DNA of 9,814 nt from Candidatus Bipolaricaulota bacterium (GTDB lineage: Bacteria; Bipolaricaulota; Bipolaricaulia; M55B111). The first letter of the stretch is position 1, and each line of letters begins with the position of its first letter. Made by a program: the position numbers and the translations under genes. The stretch spans positions 1 through 9,814 of the forward strand of contig JAGXLP010000039.1 in NCBI GenBank assembly GCA_018334615.1, read 5' to 3'. Positions 1-6,337 of this stretch are shown piece after piece. Below the pieces are notes generated by a model. It searched no databases. It saw only the letters and a program-made list of their open reading frames with translations, and was not told where the DNA came from.

Positions 1-6
1 CTCCAT
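1..6 (-). CDS. possible start of a further leftward gene, cut by the window edge
   Basis: On the minus strand the TAA stop of the neighbouring thioredoxin-CcdA gene (8-6) overlaps an ATG (6-4) as TAATG, followed by one GAG codon before the window ends. A TAATG overlap is a usual translational-coupling junction in archaeal and bacterial operons, so the operon may continue to the left. Only two codons are visible, so no product can be inferred and the ATG may be chance. Confidence 0.25.
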
Positions 7-1298
7 TATTCGTTGCCGAACAGGGACAGAACCTTTTTCCTGAACATAACCAGAATCAGCGAACCCAGCAAGGCAGCTCCAAAGACGATTAACGACCCCT
101 TGAAGTCGGTCATCAACTCCGGCGCGAAGAGGAAGCTGACCCCCAGGGTGAGCATCAGAGCCCCCCCGATCAGCTTCAGTAGCCGGCCGTGTTCCTCCTG
201 GAGCTTGCTGGACTGCAGGGTAATGCTGACCGTCCCGAAGACCAACAGTTCGTCCAGCAGGTAAATGATCATATAGATGGCGAAAAGGATTCCAAACGTC
301 GCCCCCGAAACGCCCTGGGTATTTAAAATTCCGGTCCAAACTACTGGAAAACCTGCTGTGCACGGCAGTTCGGCCAATGTAACCCCCAGGGCCATCAAAA
401 ACGTAGCACCGACTAAAGCCGGCAGTGAACGACTCTTCTGAGTCAGGTTACGGAACCGGTCCGCTATTTTTGGTTTCAGGCCCTCGGGAATGGTGAACGA
501 GACCCCTTCCTTGAACCAGAAGTAATCCTTTATATTGACTAACCCGAAAGTAAAAGCTATCACCGCTACGAGTAACCTTATCCAGAGTAACTGGCCAATG
601 TACTGAAAGGCACTAAACAGTCCAAGGATAAAGAGTCCGTAAGCCGTGGCGGTAACGGCGAGGAAGGTCAGTCCAACTATTATGATCTTCTTTCGAGATT
701 TGGTGTAAATTAACATTCCGAGCAGGAAGGTCAGTACCCACAGCGAGCAGGGGTTAAACCCGTCGACGAAGGCGATAATTGCCGTAGACAGAAAGGCGGG
801 AGTGGACGATAGGTTAACCGTGCCGAAGAAGGGAACGTCGATTGTTTCTTCACTCTTGGTCCCGGATGTCTCCGAAACTGCTTCCTCCCCTTTCAGCTTC
901 ACCAGCGGATTTATACACTGGTTTTCTGTACAGTATTCTACTTTTTCCTCTATCTGGTCTCCAATCTTCTCCGTGAAACCTACCCAGACATCCTCTCCGA
1001 GGAAAGTGGTGGGTACTAATACTCTATTACTCCCTTGTCCGTATTCCTTGGCCATCTCCTTTAAAAGATCCAGGTTTTCATTACTGGAGGTGACTTCCTT
1101 ATCTACGACTTCCAGGGAGGGGTAGTCCTTTTTCAAATCTTTGAGAAACGGCTTCTGCTTTGCGCAGTGTGAACAGCCCTCCATCCAAAAAAAATATAGT
1201 ACGGTCTTATTCTCCGCCGCGCCAAAGGAGAAAGAAAGAAAAGCGATTATCGCTAGAGTTATTGCAACCGTCAAGAAATACGACCTTCTAGTCGTCAT
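6..1298 (-). CDS. thioredoxin-like domain fused to CcdA/DsbD-type transmembrane electron carrier
   Basis: A 430-residue membrane protein. Residues 1-5 are basic, then about 8-27 form a signal anchor. Residues 31-125 look like an extracytoplasmic thioredoxin fold with a CSHC active site (C42, C45) and a second cysteine pair at C123 and C128. From about 165 onward there are six or more hydrophobic segments carrying NPCS (C184) and LPCTAGFP (C313), the paired membrane cysteines typical of CcdA/DsbD, which pass electrons from cytoplasmic thioredoxin to the outside. The start is fixed by a strong GAGGAGG site a few bases upstream. It is the last complete gene of the leftward arsR-ferredoxin operon, 88 bp after the ferredoxin. 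Inference: it keeps extracytoplasmic thiols reduced in cells exposed to arsenic or other soft metals. The family call is firm; the substrate is unknown. Confidence 0.85.
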   Translation of the reverse strand: MTTRRSYFLTVAITLAIIAFLSFSFGAAENKTVLYFFWMEGCSHCAKQKPFLKDLKKDYPSLEVVDKEVTSSNENLDLLKEMAKEYGQGSNRVLVPTTFLGEDVWVGFTEKIGDQIEEKVEYCTENQCINPLVKLKGEEAVSETSGTKSEETIDVPFFGTVNLSSTPAFLSTAIIAFVDGFNPCSLWVLTFLLGMLIYTKSRKKIIIVGLTFLAVTATAYGLFILGLFSAFQYIGQLLWIRLLVAVIAFTFGLVNIKDYFWFKEGVSFTIPEGLKPKIADRFRNLTQKSRSLPALVGATFLMALGVTLAELPCTAGFPVVWTGILNTQGVSGATFGILFAIYMIIYLLDELLVFGTVSITLQSSKLQEEHGRLLKLIGGALMLTLGVSFLFAPELMTDFKGSLIVFGAALLGSLILVMFRKKVLSLFGNE

Positions 1299-1386
1299 AC
1301 AGAAACCTCCTCGATGCCTTGTGAGAATAGCAAAAGCTACTTCAAACTAATTTTACAGTTAGCCAAACTGAGCCAGGATATAACTT

Positions 1387-1701
1387 CTAGCTCAAATTTT
1401 CCTTATCTATATCGGAAAGGACCTTCTCCTCTTTCATTAGCTCCTTTACGTACTCCGGATCGGGAAAGCTGATGGCCTCGTAGATACACCACGTCTCACA
1501 GGAAGTACAACCGACCATGCACTGAAGCGGTTTGGCGACGACGGCTTTTTCCTCGTCCGGATCGTAATCGAAAACGTCTCTTCCACAGCTCGACACGCAC
1601 ATCCCGCATCCCACGCATTTATCCTTATCTATAGTCGGGTTCCAATCTATCTCCTCGCGAGGGATACCTTTCCATTCCGCGAACTTTTCCGATAGACTCA
1701 T
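1387..1701 (-). CDS. small ferredoxin with two [4Fe-4S] clusters
   Basis: A 104-residue soluble protein. The first cluster motif is C29-x2-C32-x2-C35-x3-C39, but the residue after C39 is Gly rather than the usual Pro. The second is C61-x3-C65-x2-C68-x3-C72, with a three-residue first gap. Segments before (PREEIDWNPTID) and after (AISFPDPEY) the clusters match a small ferredoxin family that I recall from anaerobes, but I cannot name it precisely. A clear AGGAGGA site precedes the ATG by about 7 bases. The stop codon is TAG. It lies between arsR and the thioredoxin-CcdA gene and is likely cotranscribed with both. Inference: it could supply low-potential electrons for thiol or metalloid chemistry; the partner is not shown by the sequence. 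Confidence 0.85.
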   Translation of the reverse strand: MSLSEKFAEWKGIPREEIDWNPTIDKDKCVGCGMCVSSCGRDVFDYDPDEEKAVVAKPLQCMVGCTSCETWCIYEAISFPDPEYVKELMKEEKVLSDIDKENLS

Positions 1702-1704
1702 GTT

Positions 1705-1809
1705 TTATTCCTCCTGGCGCTCTACCCCCACCGGGGAACGTTCCAGCTCCAGGGTCTCTTCCAGATCGTTTGTCATCTCGTGAAGTGTGCTTATCTTAAG
1801 TGGTTTCAT
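1705..1809 (-). CDS. 34-residue small ORF between arsR and ferredoxin
   Basis: The ATG (1809-1807) follows GGAGG by 8 bases, overlaps the last 14 bases of the preceding arsR, and runs in a different frame for 34 codons to a TAA only 3 bases before the ferredoxin ATG; its end contains the ferredoxin SD site. The product begins MKPLKISTLHEM, is acidic, and contains LELERSPVGV, which resembles the first strand region of DUF169 proteins (weak likeness). It may be a translated linker coupling arsR to the ferredoxin, a real microprotein, or the N-terminal stump of a deleted gene. Evidence is the ribosome site and tight packing only. Confidence 0.4.
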   Translation of the reverse strand: MKPLKISTLHEMTNDLEETLELERSPVGVERQEE

Positions 1810-2167
1810 CCTCCCTTCCTCCAATCCGTCCGGTATGATTTAACAGCTCTACTCCCCTGTTTTGTAAATCCTCCCTGATTACCTTATCCATACACTTAAA
1901 GAAATTATTTACACAGGGTGTTGCAAGGGAATAATAGGTCTTTACGCCCTCTTTGTGAGACGAAACTACCCCCGAACTCTTTAGGGTCTTTAAGTGTTTG
2001 GAGATGGAGGATTGGCTCAGCTCCACGGATTCCGTAAGTTCTCGAACGCATTTGTCTCCTTCTTTGGCTAAAATCTCTATCATCCTCAGCCGGATCGGGT
2101 GAGATAGAGCTTTAGCAATCTCTGCCCTTAACTCAAATAGTCGTTCCGGGCTTTGCTTCTCTCCCAT
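1796..2167 (-). CDS. ArsR/SmtB-family metal-responsive repressor (leftward operon)
   Basis: A 123-residue winged-helix repressor. Residues 8-35 hold the family's ALSHPIRLRMIEIL helix, 40-65 the helix-turn-helix (ELSQSSISKHLKTL), and 66-82 the wing (GVKTYYSLA). Cysteines at C40 (DKCVREL), C85 (TPCV) and C92 (FKC) differ from the paired CxC of classical ArsR and suggest a different thiolate site, as in cysteine-rich sensors such as CmtR; the ligand is inferred. The frame stays open upstream to 2275, but that part translates to a hydrophobic tail unlike the family and lies in the AT-rich control region. I chose the ATG at 2167 because GGGAGGA sits just upstream and the length fits. First gene of the leftward operon, probably autoregulated. 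Confidence 0.88.
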   Translation of the reverse strand: MGEKQSPERLFELRAEIAKALSHPIRLRMIEILAKEGDKCVRELTESVELSQSSISKHLKTLKSSGVVSSHKEGVKTYYSLATPCVNNFFKCMDKVIREDLQNRGVELLNHTGRIGGREDETT

Positions 2168-2339
2168 ACTTCCTCCCACAATTGAAACCAAACTTTTCCA
2201 TTTGGGAATAATATTATTGAATTCGAATATTAGAATCAATAGATAAATTACCGGTATTCGGGCTTGAATTTTCAAAACACCTGGCTAAAATGTTTTTAGG
2301 TCGTATGCATTTATGTACATATAGCTATGAGGCGATAAA
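2168..2339. promoter_or_regulatory. divergent arsR-arsR control region with palindromes
   Basis: A 172 bp AT-rich spacer between two divergent arsR genes, expected to hold both promoters and repressor sites. Visible symmetric elements: AATAATATTATT (2207-2218, perfect), ATTCGAAT (2221-2228, perfect), TTGAA-TT-TTCAA (2264-2275), TATGTACATA (2312-2321, perfect) and ATAGCTAT (2321-2328, perfect). TTTATGTA at 2310-2317 could be the rightward TATA box, though that would place the transcript start almost at the arsR ATG. A weak GAGG site at 2329-2332 precedes that ATG. Which palindrome binds which repressor cannot be told from sequence alone. Confidence 0.65.
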
Positions 2340-2720
2340 ATGAAGTTTGAAAAACTTGCAGAAGTCCTAAAGACTGTTGCTCACGAGAAAAGGTTAAGGA
2401 TACTGGTTCTGCTGGAAGAGTTCGATGGGAACATCTGCGTCTGCGAATTAGTGGACGCCCTGAATACACCCCAGTACCAGGTCTCACAGCACCTTCGGGA
2501 ACTGAGAGGTAAGGACCTGGTCCGGGGAAACCGGGACGGTACCTGGGTATACTATTCCATAAATCCAGACCTCCCCCGGGACCTCAGGCAGTTAATTGAT
2601 GGCCTTTTGGAGCATCTCGATAGGGAGGATTACTCCCGGGAGATAGAAAAGTTAGAAAAGAGGCTCGAAATGAGAGAAGACGGCAAGTGTGTGGTCGGAT
2701 ACGACGAAAGCGACGAGTAG
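2340..2720 (+). CDS. arsR: ArsR-family As(III)-responsive repressor (rightward operon)
   Basis: A 126-residue winged-helix repressor. Residues 8-27 carry the VAHEKRLRILVLL dimer/DNA-binding entry helix, 30-37 the NICVCELV metal-binding motif with C33 and C35 in the position of the classical ELCVCDL As(III)/Sb(III) site, 42-60 the recognition helix (YQVSQHLRELRGKDLV) and 61-74 the wing. A third cysteine, C117, lies in the charged C-terminal tail and could complete a three-thiolate site. The ATG follows a modest GAGG site; stop is TAG. It is followed after 33 bp by arsC and then acr3, which supports the arsenic assignment. Likely autoregulated from the divergent spacer. Confidence 0.93.
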   Translation: MKFEKLAEVLKTVAHEKRLRILVLLEEFDGNICVCELVDALNTPQYQVSQHLRELRGKDLVRGNRDGTWVYYSINPDLPRDLRQLIDGLLEHLDREDYSREIEKLEKRLEMREDGKCVVGYDESDE

Positions 2721-2753
2721 GTTTTTTAAACACCAAACATCACAGGAGGACCT

Positions 2754-3176
2754 ATGACAAACAAACGAGAATGTGTGGCTTTTATATGCGTTCAAAATGC
2801 CGGCAGAAGCCAGATGGCGGCTGCCTTTGCCAGGAAGAAAATCGAAGAAGAAAACCTACCGGTAAAAGTAATTTCCGGAGGCACCGTTCCGGCTGATTCG
2901 GTCCACGGGGTGGTAGTAAAAGCGATGGCGGAAAAAGGGTATGACCTCTCAGATAACCAGCCCAGGAACGTAGAACCGGAAGAACTGGTGAACTGTAATT
3001 ACGTCATAACAATGGGCTGTTCCGCCCAGGGAGTCTGTCCTGCCACCTGGGAAGGGACCGACCGCGAATGGGACCTCGACGATCCAGCGGAAGCCGACAA
3101 AGAGAAGGTCAAAAAAATCAGGGACGAAATAGAGTCCAGGGTAGATTCCCTTCTGGAAGAGATAACACAGGATTAA
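2754..3176 (+). CDS. arsC: arsenate reductase, low-molecular-weight phosphatase type
   Basis: A 140-residue cytoplasmic enzyme of the LMW protein-tyrosine-phosphatase fold that reduces arsenate to arsenite using internal cysteines and then thioredoxin. The P-loop CVQNAGRS (C12 nucleophile, R18) is intact. C89 and C95 in MGCSAQGVCP are positioned as the two resolving cysteines of the thioredoxin-coupled class (C82/C89 in plasmid pI258 ArsC), but are six rather than seven apart. WDLDDP (106-111) carries the catalytic Asp loop. Additional C7 and C81 are present. The ATG follows AGGAGGA closely. Between arsR and acr3 in one direction. The small thioredoxin-like protein at 4736 is a plausible local reductant (inference). 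Assignment is firm; the close relatives include true phosphatases, but the triad and context argue against that. Confidence 0.94.
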   Translation: MTNKRECVAFICVQNAGRSQMAAAFARKKIEEENLPVKVISGGTVPADSVHGVVVKAMAEKGYDLSDNQPRNVEPEELVNCNYVITMGCSAQGVCPATWEGTDREWDLDDPAEADKEKVKKIRDEIESRVDSLLEEITQD

Positions 3177-3240
3177 CTGACAAACCAGGTTATTCAAGAG
3201 CCCGTATTATCTGAAAACAATCGTAAGAGGTGACTAAAAA

Positions 3241-4332
3241 GTGAACGACGAAACGGTAAGGGAAGACCGCAAGGAACTTCCGGAGAAAACACTTTCCTTT
3301 TTCGAAAGGTACCTCTCTGTCTGGGTTGCGTCTTGTATCGCGGTAGGAATAGCAGTTGGGCAGTTTATACCCGCGATACCCAATACCTTGGGGGAGATTC
3401 AGTACGCCCGGGTCAACATCCCGATAGCGATACTTATCTGGTTCATGATCTATCCCATGATGGTCGAAATTGACTTCCAGAGCATCCTCAACGTGAGGAA
3501 AAAGCCCAAGGGCCTGCTCGTTACCTGGACTTCCAACTGGATCATCAAGCCGTTCGTAATGTATTTTCTGTTCTGGCTGTTTATGACCAGGATCTTTAGC
3601 GCCTTCATTTCCCCTGCCCTCCAGTCGCAGTACATTGCCGGGGCGGTCCTGCTCGGGTCCGCACCCTGCACCGCGATGGTATTCGTCTGGAGCTACCTCT
3701 CGGACGGTGATTCCGCCTACACGCTGGTCCAGGTTGCGACAAACGACATCATATTGTTGTTTGCTTACGTTCCCCTGGTATCCTTTCTTTTAGGCATAGG
3801 CGGAATTCACGTACCTTACGATACCCTGATTCTCTCCGTCGTGCTATTTGTAGTGATACCGCTAGCGGCCGGGTACATCTCCAGGACTTATCTCATAAAT
3901 AAATACGGCAGGGATTGGTTCGAGAACGTCTTCCTGGAGAGGATAGATATCATACCCACGACCGGCCTTCTGCTGACGCTGATCCTGTTGTTCTCGTTTC
4001 AGGGGGAGGTCATAATAAACAACCCGTTTCACATCGTTCTGATCGCCATACCGCTGGTATTGTTCACCTTTATAATCTTCTCGATAGCTTACGGTTGGGC
4101 CTACCTATGGAATATCGAGCATCCCGTATCCGCTCCGGCGGCGATGATCGGAGCCAGCAACTTCTTCGAACTGGCCGTGGCCGTGGCCATCTCCGTATTC
4201 GGAGTAACTTCTGGTGCCGCGCTGGCGACCGTCGTCGGGGTACTGGTTGAAGTCCCGGTAATGCTGACCCTGGTTGCCATTGCCAACAGAACGCGGAAGT
4301 ACTTTCCGAGAGTCGGATCGGAGACAGGTTAA
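3241..4332 (+). CDS. acr3: Acr3-type arsenite efflux permease
   Basis: A 363-residue integral membrane protein with about ten hydrophobic segments, the usual length for Acr3 (BASS superfamily), which extrudes arsenite using the proton gradient. GSAPCTAMVFVW (139-150) contains C143, and GASNFFELAVAV (304-315) contains E310; these match the essential Cys138 and Glu305 described for Alkaliphilus metalliredigens Acr3. The WTSNWIIKP and ATND motifs are also present. Translation starts at GTG, supported by GAGGTGA seven bases upstream. It is 64 bp after arsC, probably in the same transcript. Sure of the family and role. Confidence 0.95.
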   Translation: MNDETVREDRKELPEKTLSFFERYLSVWVASCIAVGIAVGQFIPAIPNTLGEIQYARVNIPIAILIWFMIYPMMVEIDFQSILNVRKKPKGLLVTWTSNWIIKPFVMYFLFWLFMTRIFSAFISPALQSQYIAGAVLLGSAPCTAMVFVWSYLSDGDSAYTLVQVATNDIILLFAYVPLVSFLLGIGGIHVPYDTLILSVVLFVVIPLAAGYISRTYLINKYGRDWFENVFLERIDIIPTTGLLLTLILLFSFQGEVIINNPFHIVLIAIPLVLFTFIIFSIAYGWAYLWNIEHPVSAPAAMIGASNFFELAVAVAISVFGVTSGAALATVVGVLVEVPVMLTLVAIANRTRKYFPRVGSETG

Positions 4333-4458
4333 CGCTGGCGTCAATTGAAAGTCTTCCCTTGAATTAATGTTCTGGCAATAGTTTCTCAGGAATTGTGATC
4401 GTGTTGACATTGAAAATCTCGTCGGGTTGGTTTAGGATTGATGCAAGGATGTGCAACA
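4333..4458 (+). promoter_or_regulatory. leader upstream of third arsR
   Basis: A 126 bp spacer between acr3 and the next arsR. It is AT-rich at 4355-4420 and probably carries a separate promoter or operator, because the downstream arsR would be autoregulated. A segment at 4359-4381 begins TTGAATT and ends CAATAG, as does 2217-2242 in the divergent region, but with different spacing, so a shared operator is only a guess. No convincing TATA box or terminator hairpin was found. Confidence 0.35.
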
Positions 4459-4746
4459 ATGCATGAATTTTTCAAAGCTCTAAGTTCTCCGCAGAGATTA
4501 AAGTTACTCAGGCATTTGCTTGATATCGATGAACCAATCTGCTACTGCGAGCTCGAAGGTGTGATAGAACGTGATCGATCCGTGATTTATCGCCACCTAA
4601 AGAAGCTTAAATCCGTAGGGCTGATTGAAACGAGACATGCCGGCAAAAGGGTCGAATGCGAAGTCAGAGAAAAAGTGAAAGTAGAGAAGTTACTGGAATT
4701 AACAAACCAATTAACGAACCAAGAGGTGAACTCAAATGAAAGTTGA
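4459..4746 (+). CDS. arsR: ArsR-family repressor of the thioredoxin-permease unit
   Basis: A short, 95-residue winged-helix repressor: residues 5-22 (FKALSSPQRLKLLRHLLD), the metal motif EPICYCEL with C28 and C30 (classical CxC site), helix-turn-helix at about 38-55 (SVIYRHLKKLKSVGLI) and wing at 56-68 with C67. Start: the frame is open from a TTG at 4438 and an ATG at 4441, but the ATG at 4459 has GGATGTG five bases upstream and gives the MHEFFKALSS start typical of relatives. Its last 11 bases overlap the next gene, showing translational coupling. Probably controls itself plus the thioredoxin-like protein and permease in response to trivalent arsenicals. Confidence 0.88.
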   Translation: MHEFFKALSSPQRLKLLRHLLDIDEPICYCELEGVIERDRSVIYRHLKKLKSVGLIETRHAGKRVECEVREKVKVEKLLELTNQLTNQEVNSNES

Positions 4747-4975
4747 AATACTGGGAAGCAAAGGTTGTTCCACATGCGAACAGCTAAAAGAAAACGTCCA
4801 GACTATAGTTGAAGAAATGGGTAAACAGAAGGAAATAGAGGTAGTAAAAGTGGATGACCCCGCTAAATTCGCCAGCTACGGCGTCATGAACACCCCTGCA
4901 CTTGTGGCTGACGGTGAAGTCAAGTTCAAAGGAACGGTCCCCTCCGACGAAGAGATCAAAGAAGTGCTCTCTTAG
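4736..4975 (+). CDS. small thioredoxin-like redox-active disulfide protein (CSTC)
   Basis: A 79-residue cytoplasmic thioredoxin-fold protein of the MTH895/redox-active-disulfide-2 type: strand at 1-7, active site C11-S-T-C14, and the cis-proline at NTP54 facing it. It is a minimal version lacking the N-terminal helix of full thioredoxin. The ATG overlaps the end of arsR by 11 bases and has AGAGGTGA upstream. The TAG stop lies six bases before the permease ATG and in the same frame. In many genomes this protein accompanies a DUF318 permease. It may deliver electrons or thiols to the permease's CxC site or to ArsC (inference). Confidence 0.9.
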   Translation: MKVEILGSKGCSTCEQLKENVQTIVEEMGKQKEIEVVKVDDPAKFASYGVMNTPALVADGEVKFKGTVPSDEEIKEVLS

Positions 4976-4981
4976 AGGGTC

Positions 4982-5917
4982 ATGTTTAAATACATAGCGG
5001 TACAGCTGATAGGCCTTACGGGGCTAACGGGGAGACTGGCGGCAGCCTTAGAATTCTGGATCTACGATACGTTGAAGATAACCGTTATCCTGCTCGGGGT
5101 AGTTTTTGCGGTTAGCTACCTCAGAACCTACCTCCCGCCCGAGAAAATCAGGGACTTCCTCAAAGGTAAGAAGGCGATAGTCGGCTATGCTTTGGCTGGA
5201 GTTCTGGGAATAATCTCGCCTTTTTGCTCCTGCTCGACCGTCCCGCTTTTCCTGGGCTTCGTCGGTGTAGGGGTCCCGTTCGGGATGACTATAACCTTTC
5301 TCACCGTCTCTCCCATGGTCAACACCGCCGCGGTCTTCGTACTTTTTGGCTCGTTTGGCTGGAGCCTGACCCTCGCCTACGTGCTGGGAGGGTTGATCGT
5401 AGGGATCGTCGGAGGAGGAGGTCTTAAACTGCTTGGGTTCGAGCGTTACGTCGTGGATTTCGATTTCGCCGCCGACGAGGAGGAAGGTAATGACGTTTCG
5501 GACAAGTCCGCCAGACAGCGCCTCCGGGAGGCGTATGAGGACGCCAGGGAAATCGTAGGACGTATCTTTCCTTACGTAGTAATCGGTGTCGGCCTCGGTG
5601 CGGCAATTCACGGGTTCCTTCCCGAGCAGTTTATCCAGAACACCCTACAGGGAGCGCTGGCAGTTCCGGCAGCTACGGCACTGGGGATACCGATTTATAC
5701 CAACATAATGGGCGTAATTCCTGTGGCGGAGAGCTTAATTGGAAAGGGACTACCCGCAGGAACCTCCATCGCGTTTATGATGTCGGTGGCGGCGCTTTCC
5801 GTACCTCAGTTTGTGCTATTAAAGCAGGTAATGAAAAGAAACTTGATTATTGCTTACGGTGGGATCATCGGATTCGGAATTATGATTTTGGGATTTATCT
5901 TTAATTTGATCTTTTGA
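4982..5917 (+). CDS. DUF318/ArsP-type permease
   Basis: A 311-residue membrane protein with two hydrophobic halves separated by an acidic cytoplasmic loop (about 158-190). The signature SPFCSCSTVPLF (79-90) carries C82 and C84; the second half has PIYTNIMGVIPV (237-248) and ALSVPQFVLLKQVMK (271-285). These are marks of the permease family that includes ArsP, which exports trivalent organoarsenicals, and uncharacterised metal-linked YraQ-like proteins. The ATG is six bases after the thioredoxin-like gene's stop; only AGAGGG very close to the ATG can serve as ribosome site, so translation is probably coupled. The arsR and CxxC partner support a metalloid role; the exact substrate (methylarsenite, another metal, or other) is not established. 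Confidence 0.88.
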   Translation: MFKYIAVQLIGLTGLTGRLAAALEFWIYDTLKITVILLGVVFAVSYLRTYLPPEKIRDFLKGKKAIVGYALAGVLGIISPFCSCSTVPLFLGFVGVGVPFGMTITFLTVSPMVNTAAVFVLFGSFGWSLTLAYVLGGLIVGIVGGGGLKLLGFERYVVDFDFAADEEEGNDVSDKSARQRLREAYEDAREIVGRIFPYVVIGVGLGAAIHGFLPEQFIQNTLQGALAVPAATALGIPIYTNIMGVIPVAESLIGKGLPAGTSIAFMMSVAALSVPQFVLLKQVMKRNLIIAYGGIIGFGIMILGFIFNLIF

Positions 5918-5966
5918 GGTACGGATAAATGGAGATCAACACTGAAGAGGAGTTTACGAGTTAATA

Positions 5967-6221
5967 ATGCTTTATAATATCCTTAGGGGTCATCCGGGAG
6001 TGCTGACACCAAAACTCGAAGAGGTGCTGTTAGGCCTTAAGGAATTTAACAGGGAGGCACCACGAACTTAGATGTCCGAGGATAACCGCGAACACGAAAA
6101 TTCCGTCACGAGCACGAGAAGGGAGATCAGAAAGCTGCTGCGTGAATGGGGCGTGGTCCACGCGACAATCGAGATGGAGGGCGCGGATGAAAAGGCATGC
6201 AGGCACGAGATCGGGCATTAA
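5967..6221 (+). pseudogene. probable remnant of a CDF cation-efflux protein C-terminus, split by in-frame TAG
   Basis: One frame is open from ATG 5967 to TAA 6219-6221 except for a TAG at 6069-6071, which is immediately followed by ATG 6072. The first part reads ILRGHPGVLTPKLEEVLLGL, and the second REIRKLLREWGVVHATIEME with a cysteine near its end. These resemble, in order, the link after the last membrane helix and the final helix-strand (HxTIxxE) of the cytoplasmic domain of cation diffusion facilitators, but the HDLHVW section between them is missing and all six membrane helices are absent. I read it as a decayed gene. Alternatives are two chance ORFs, a 49-residue protein from ATG 6072 (its GGGAGG site is unusually far, about 14 bases), or TAG read as an amino acid. 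Confidence 0.4.
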
Positions 6222-6337
6222 ATCGGCCCGTCTCCGTCGGGAGAAAATTTGCTCGGGATAACTTATCGAAGATAAAGGGCCTATTTTGAAAGACTCCTTC
6301 AAGTTTAGAGGTTATTGAATTCAAAGGAGAATAACTA
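6222..6337 (+). promoter_or_regulatory. suf upstream region with TTGAA/TTCAA dyads
   Basis: The 116 bp before sufC contain TTGAA-N7-TTCAA (6286-6302) and the perfect palindrome TTGAATTCAA (6315-6324), which abuts the ribosome site AAGGAG (6324-6329) that fixes the sufC start eight bases on. A repressor bound there would block both transcription and translation initiation. A clear TATA box was not found. Confidence 0.4.

Larger units (their letters stand above)
5918..6337. other. 420 bp gap between permease and sufC
   Basis: No intact gene is seen. The left half has CTTTATAATAT (5970-5980), which resembles an archaeal TATA box, inside the remnant described separately at 5967-6221. An 11-codon ORF at 5929-5964 (starting MEINTEEEF) follows GAGGT but is too short to support. 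The right part (6222-6337) is the upstream region of sufC. No RNA gene or strong terminator hairpin was recognised. Confidence 0.6.

Noticed and set aside
2215..2225. 11-base match TTATTGAATTC shared with 6312-6322
   Set aside because: Matches of this length between two AT-rich stretches are expected by chance in a 10 kb window.
2168..2275. N-terminal extension of the leftward ArsR to 159 residues
   Set aside because: The extra 36 residues are hydrophobic, have no family counterpart, and come from the AT-rich operator region; the internal ATG has its own ribosome site.
4438..4458. TTG 4438 or ATG 4441 as start of the third arsR
   Set aside because: Their AGGA is too close to the start codon; ATG 4459 has a better spaced site. 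ATG 4441 cannot be fully excluded.
5048..5611. 187-codon antisense open frame
   Set aside because: It lies wholly opposite the well-supported permease gene and its translation is low-complexity, highly charged shadow sequence without motifs.
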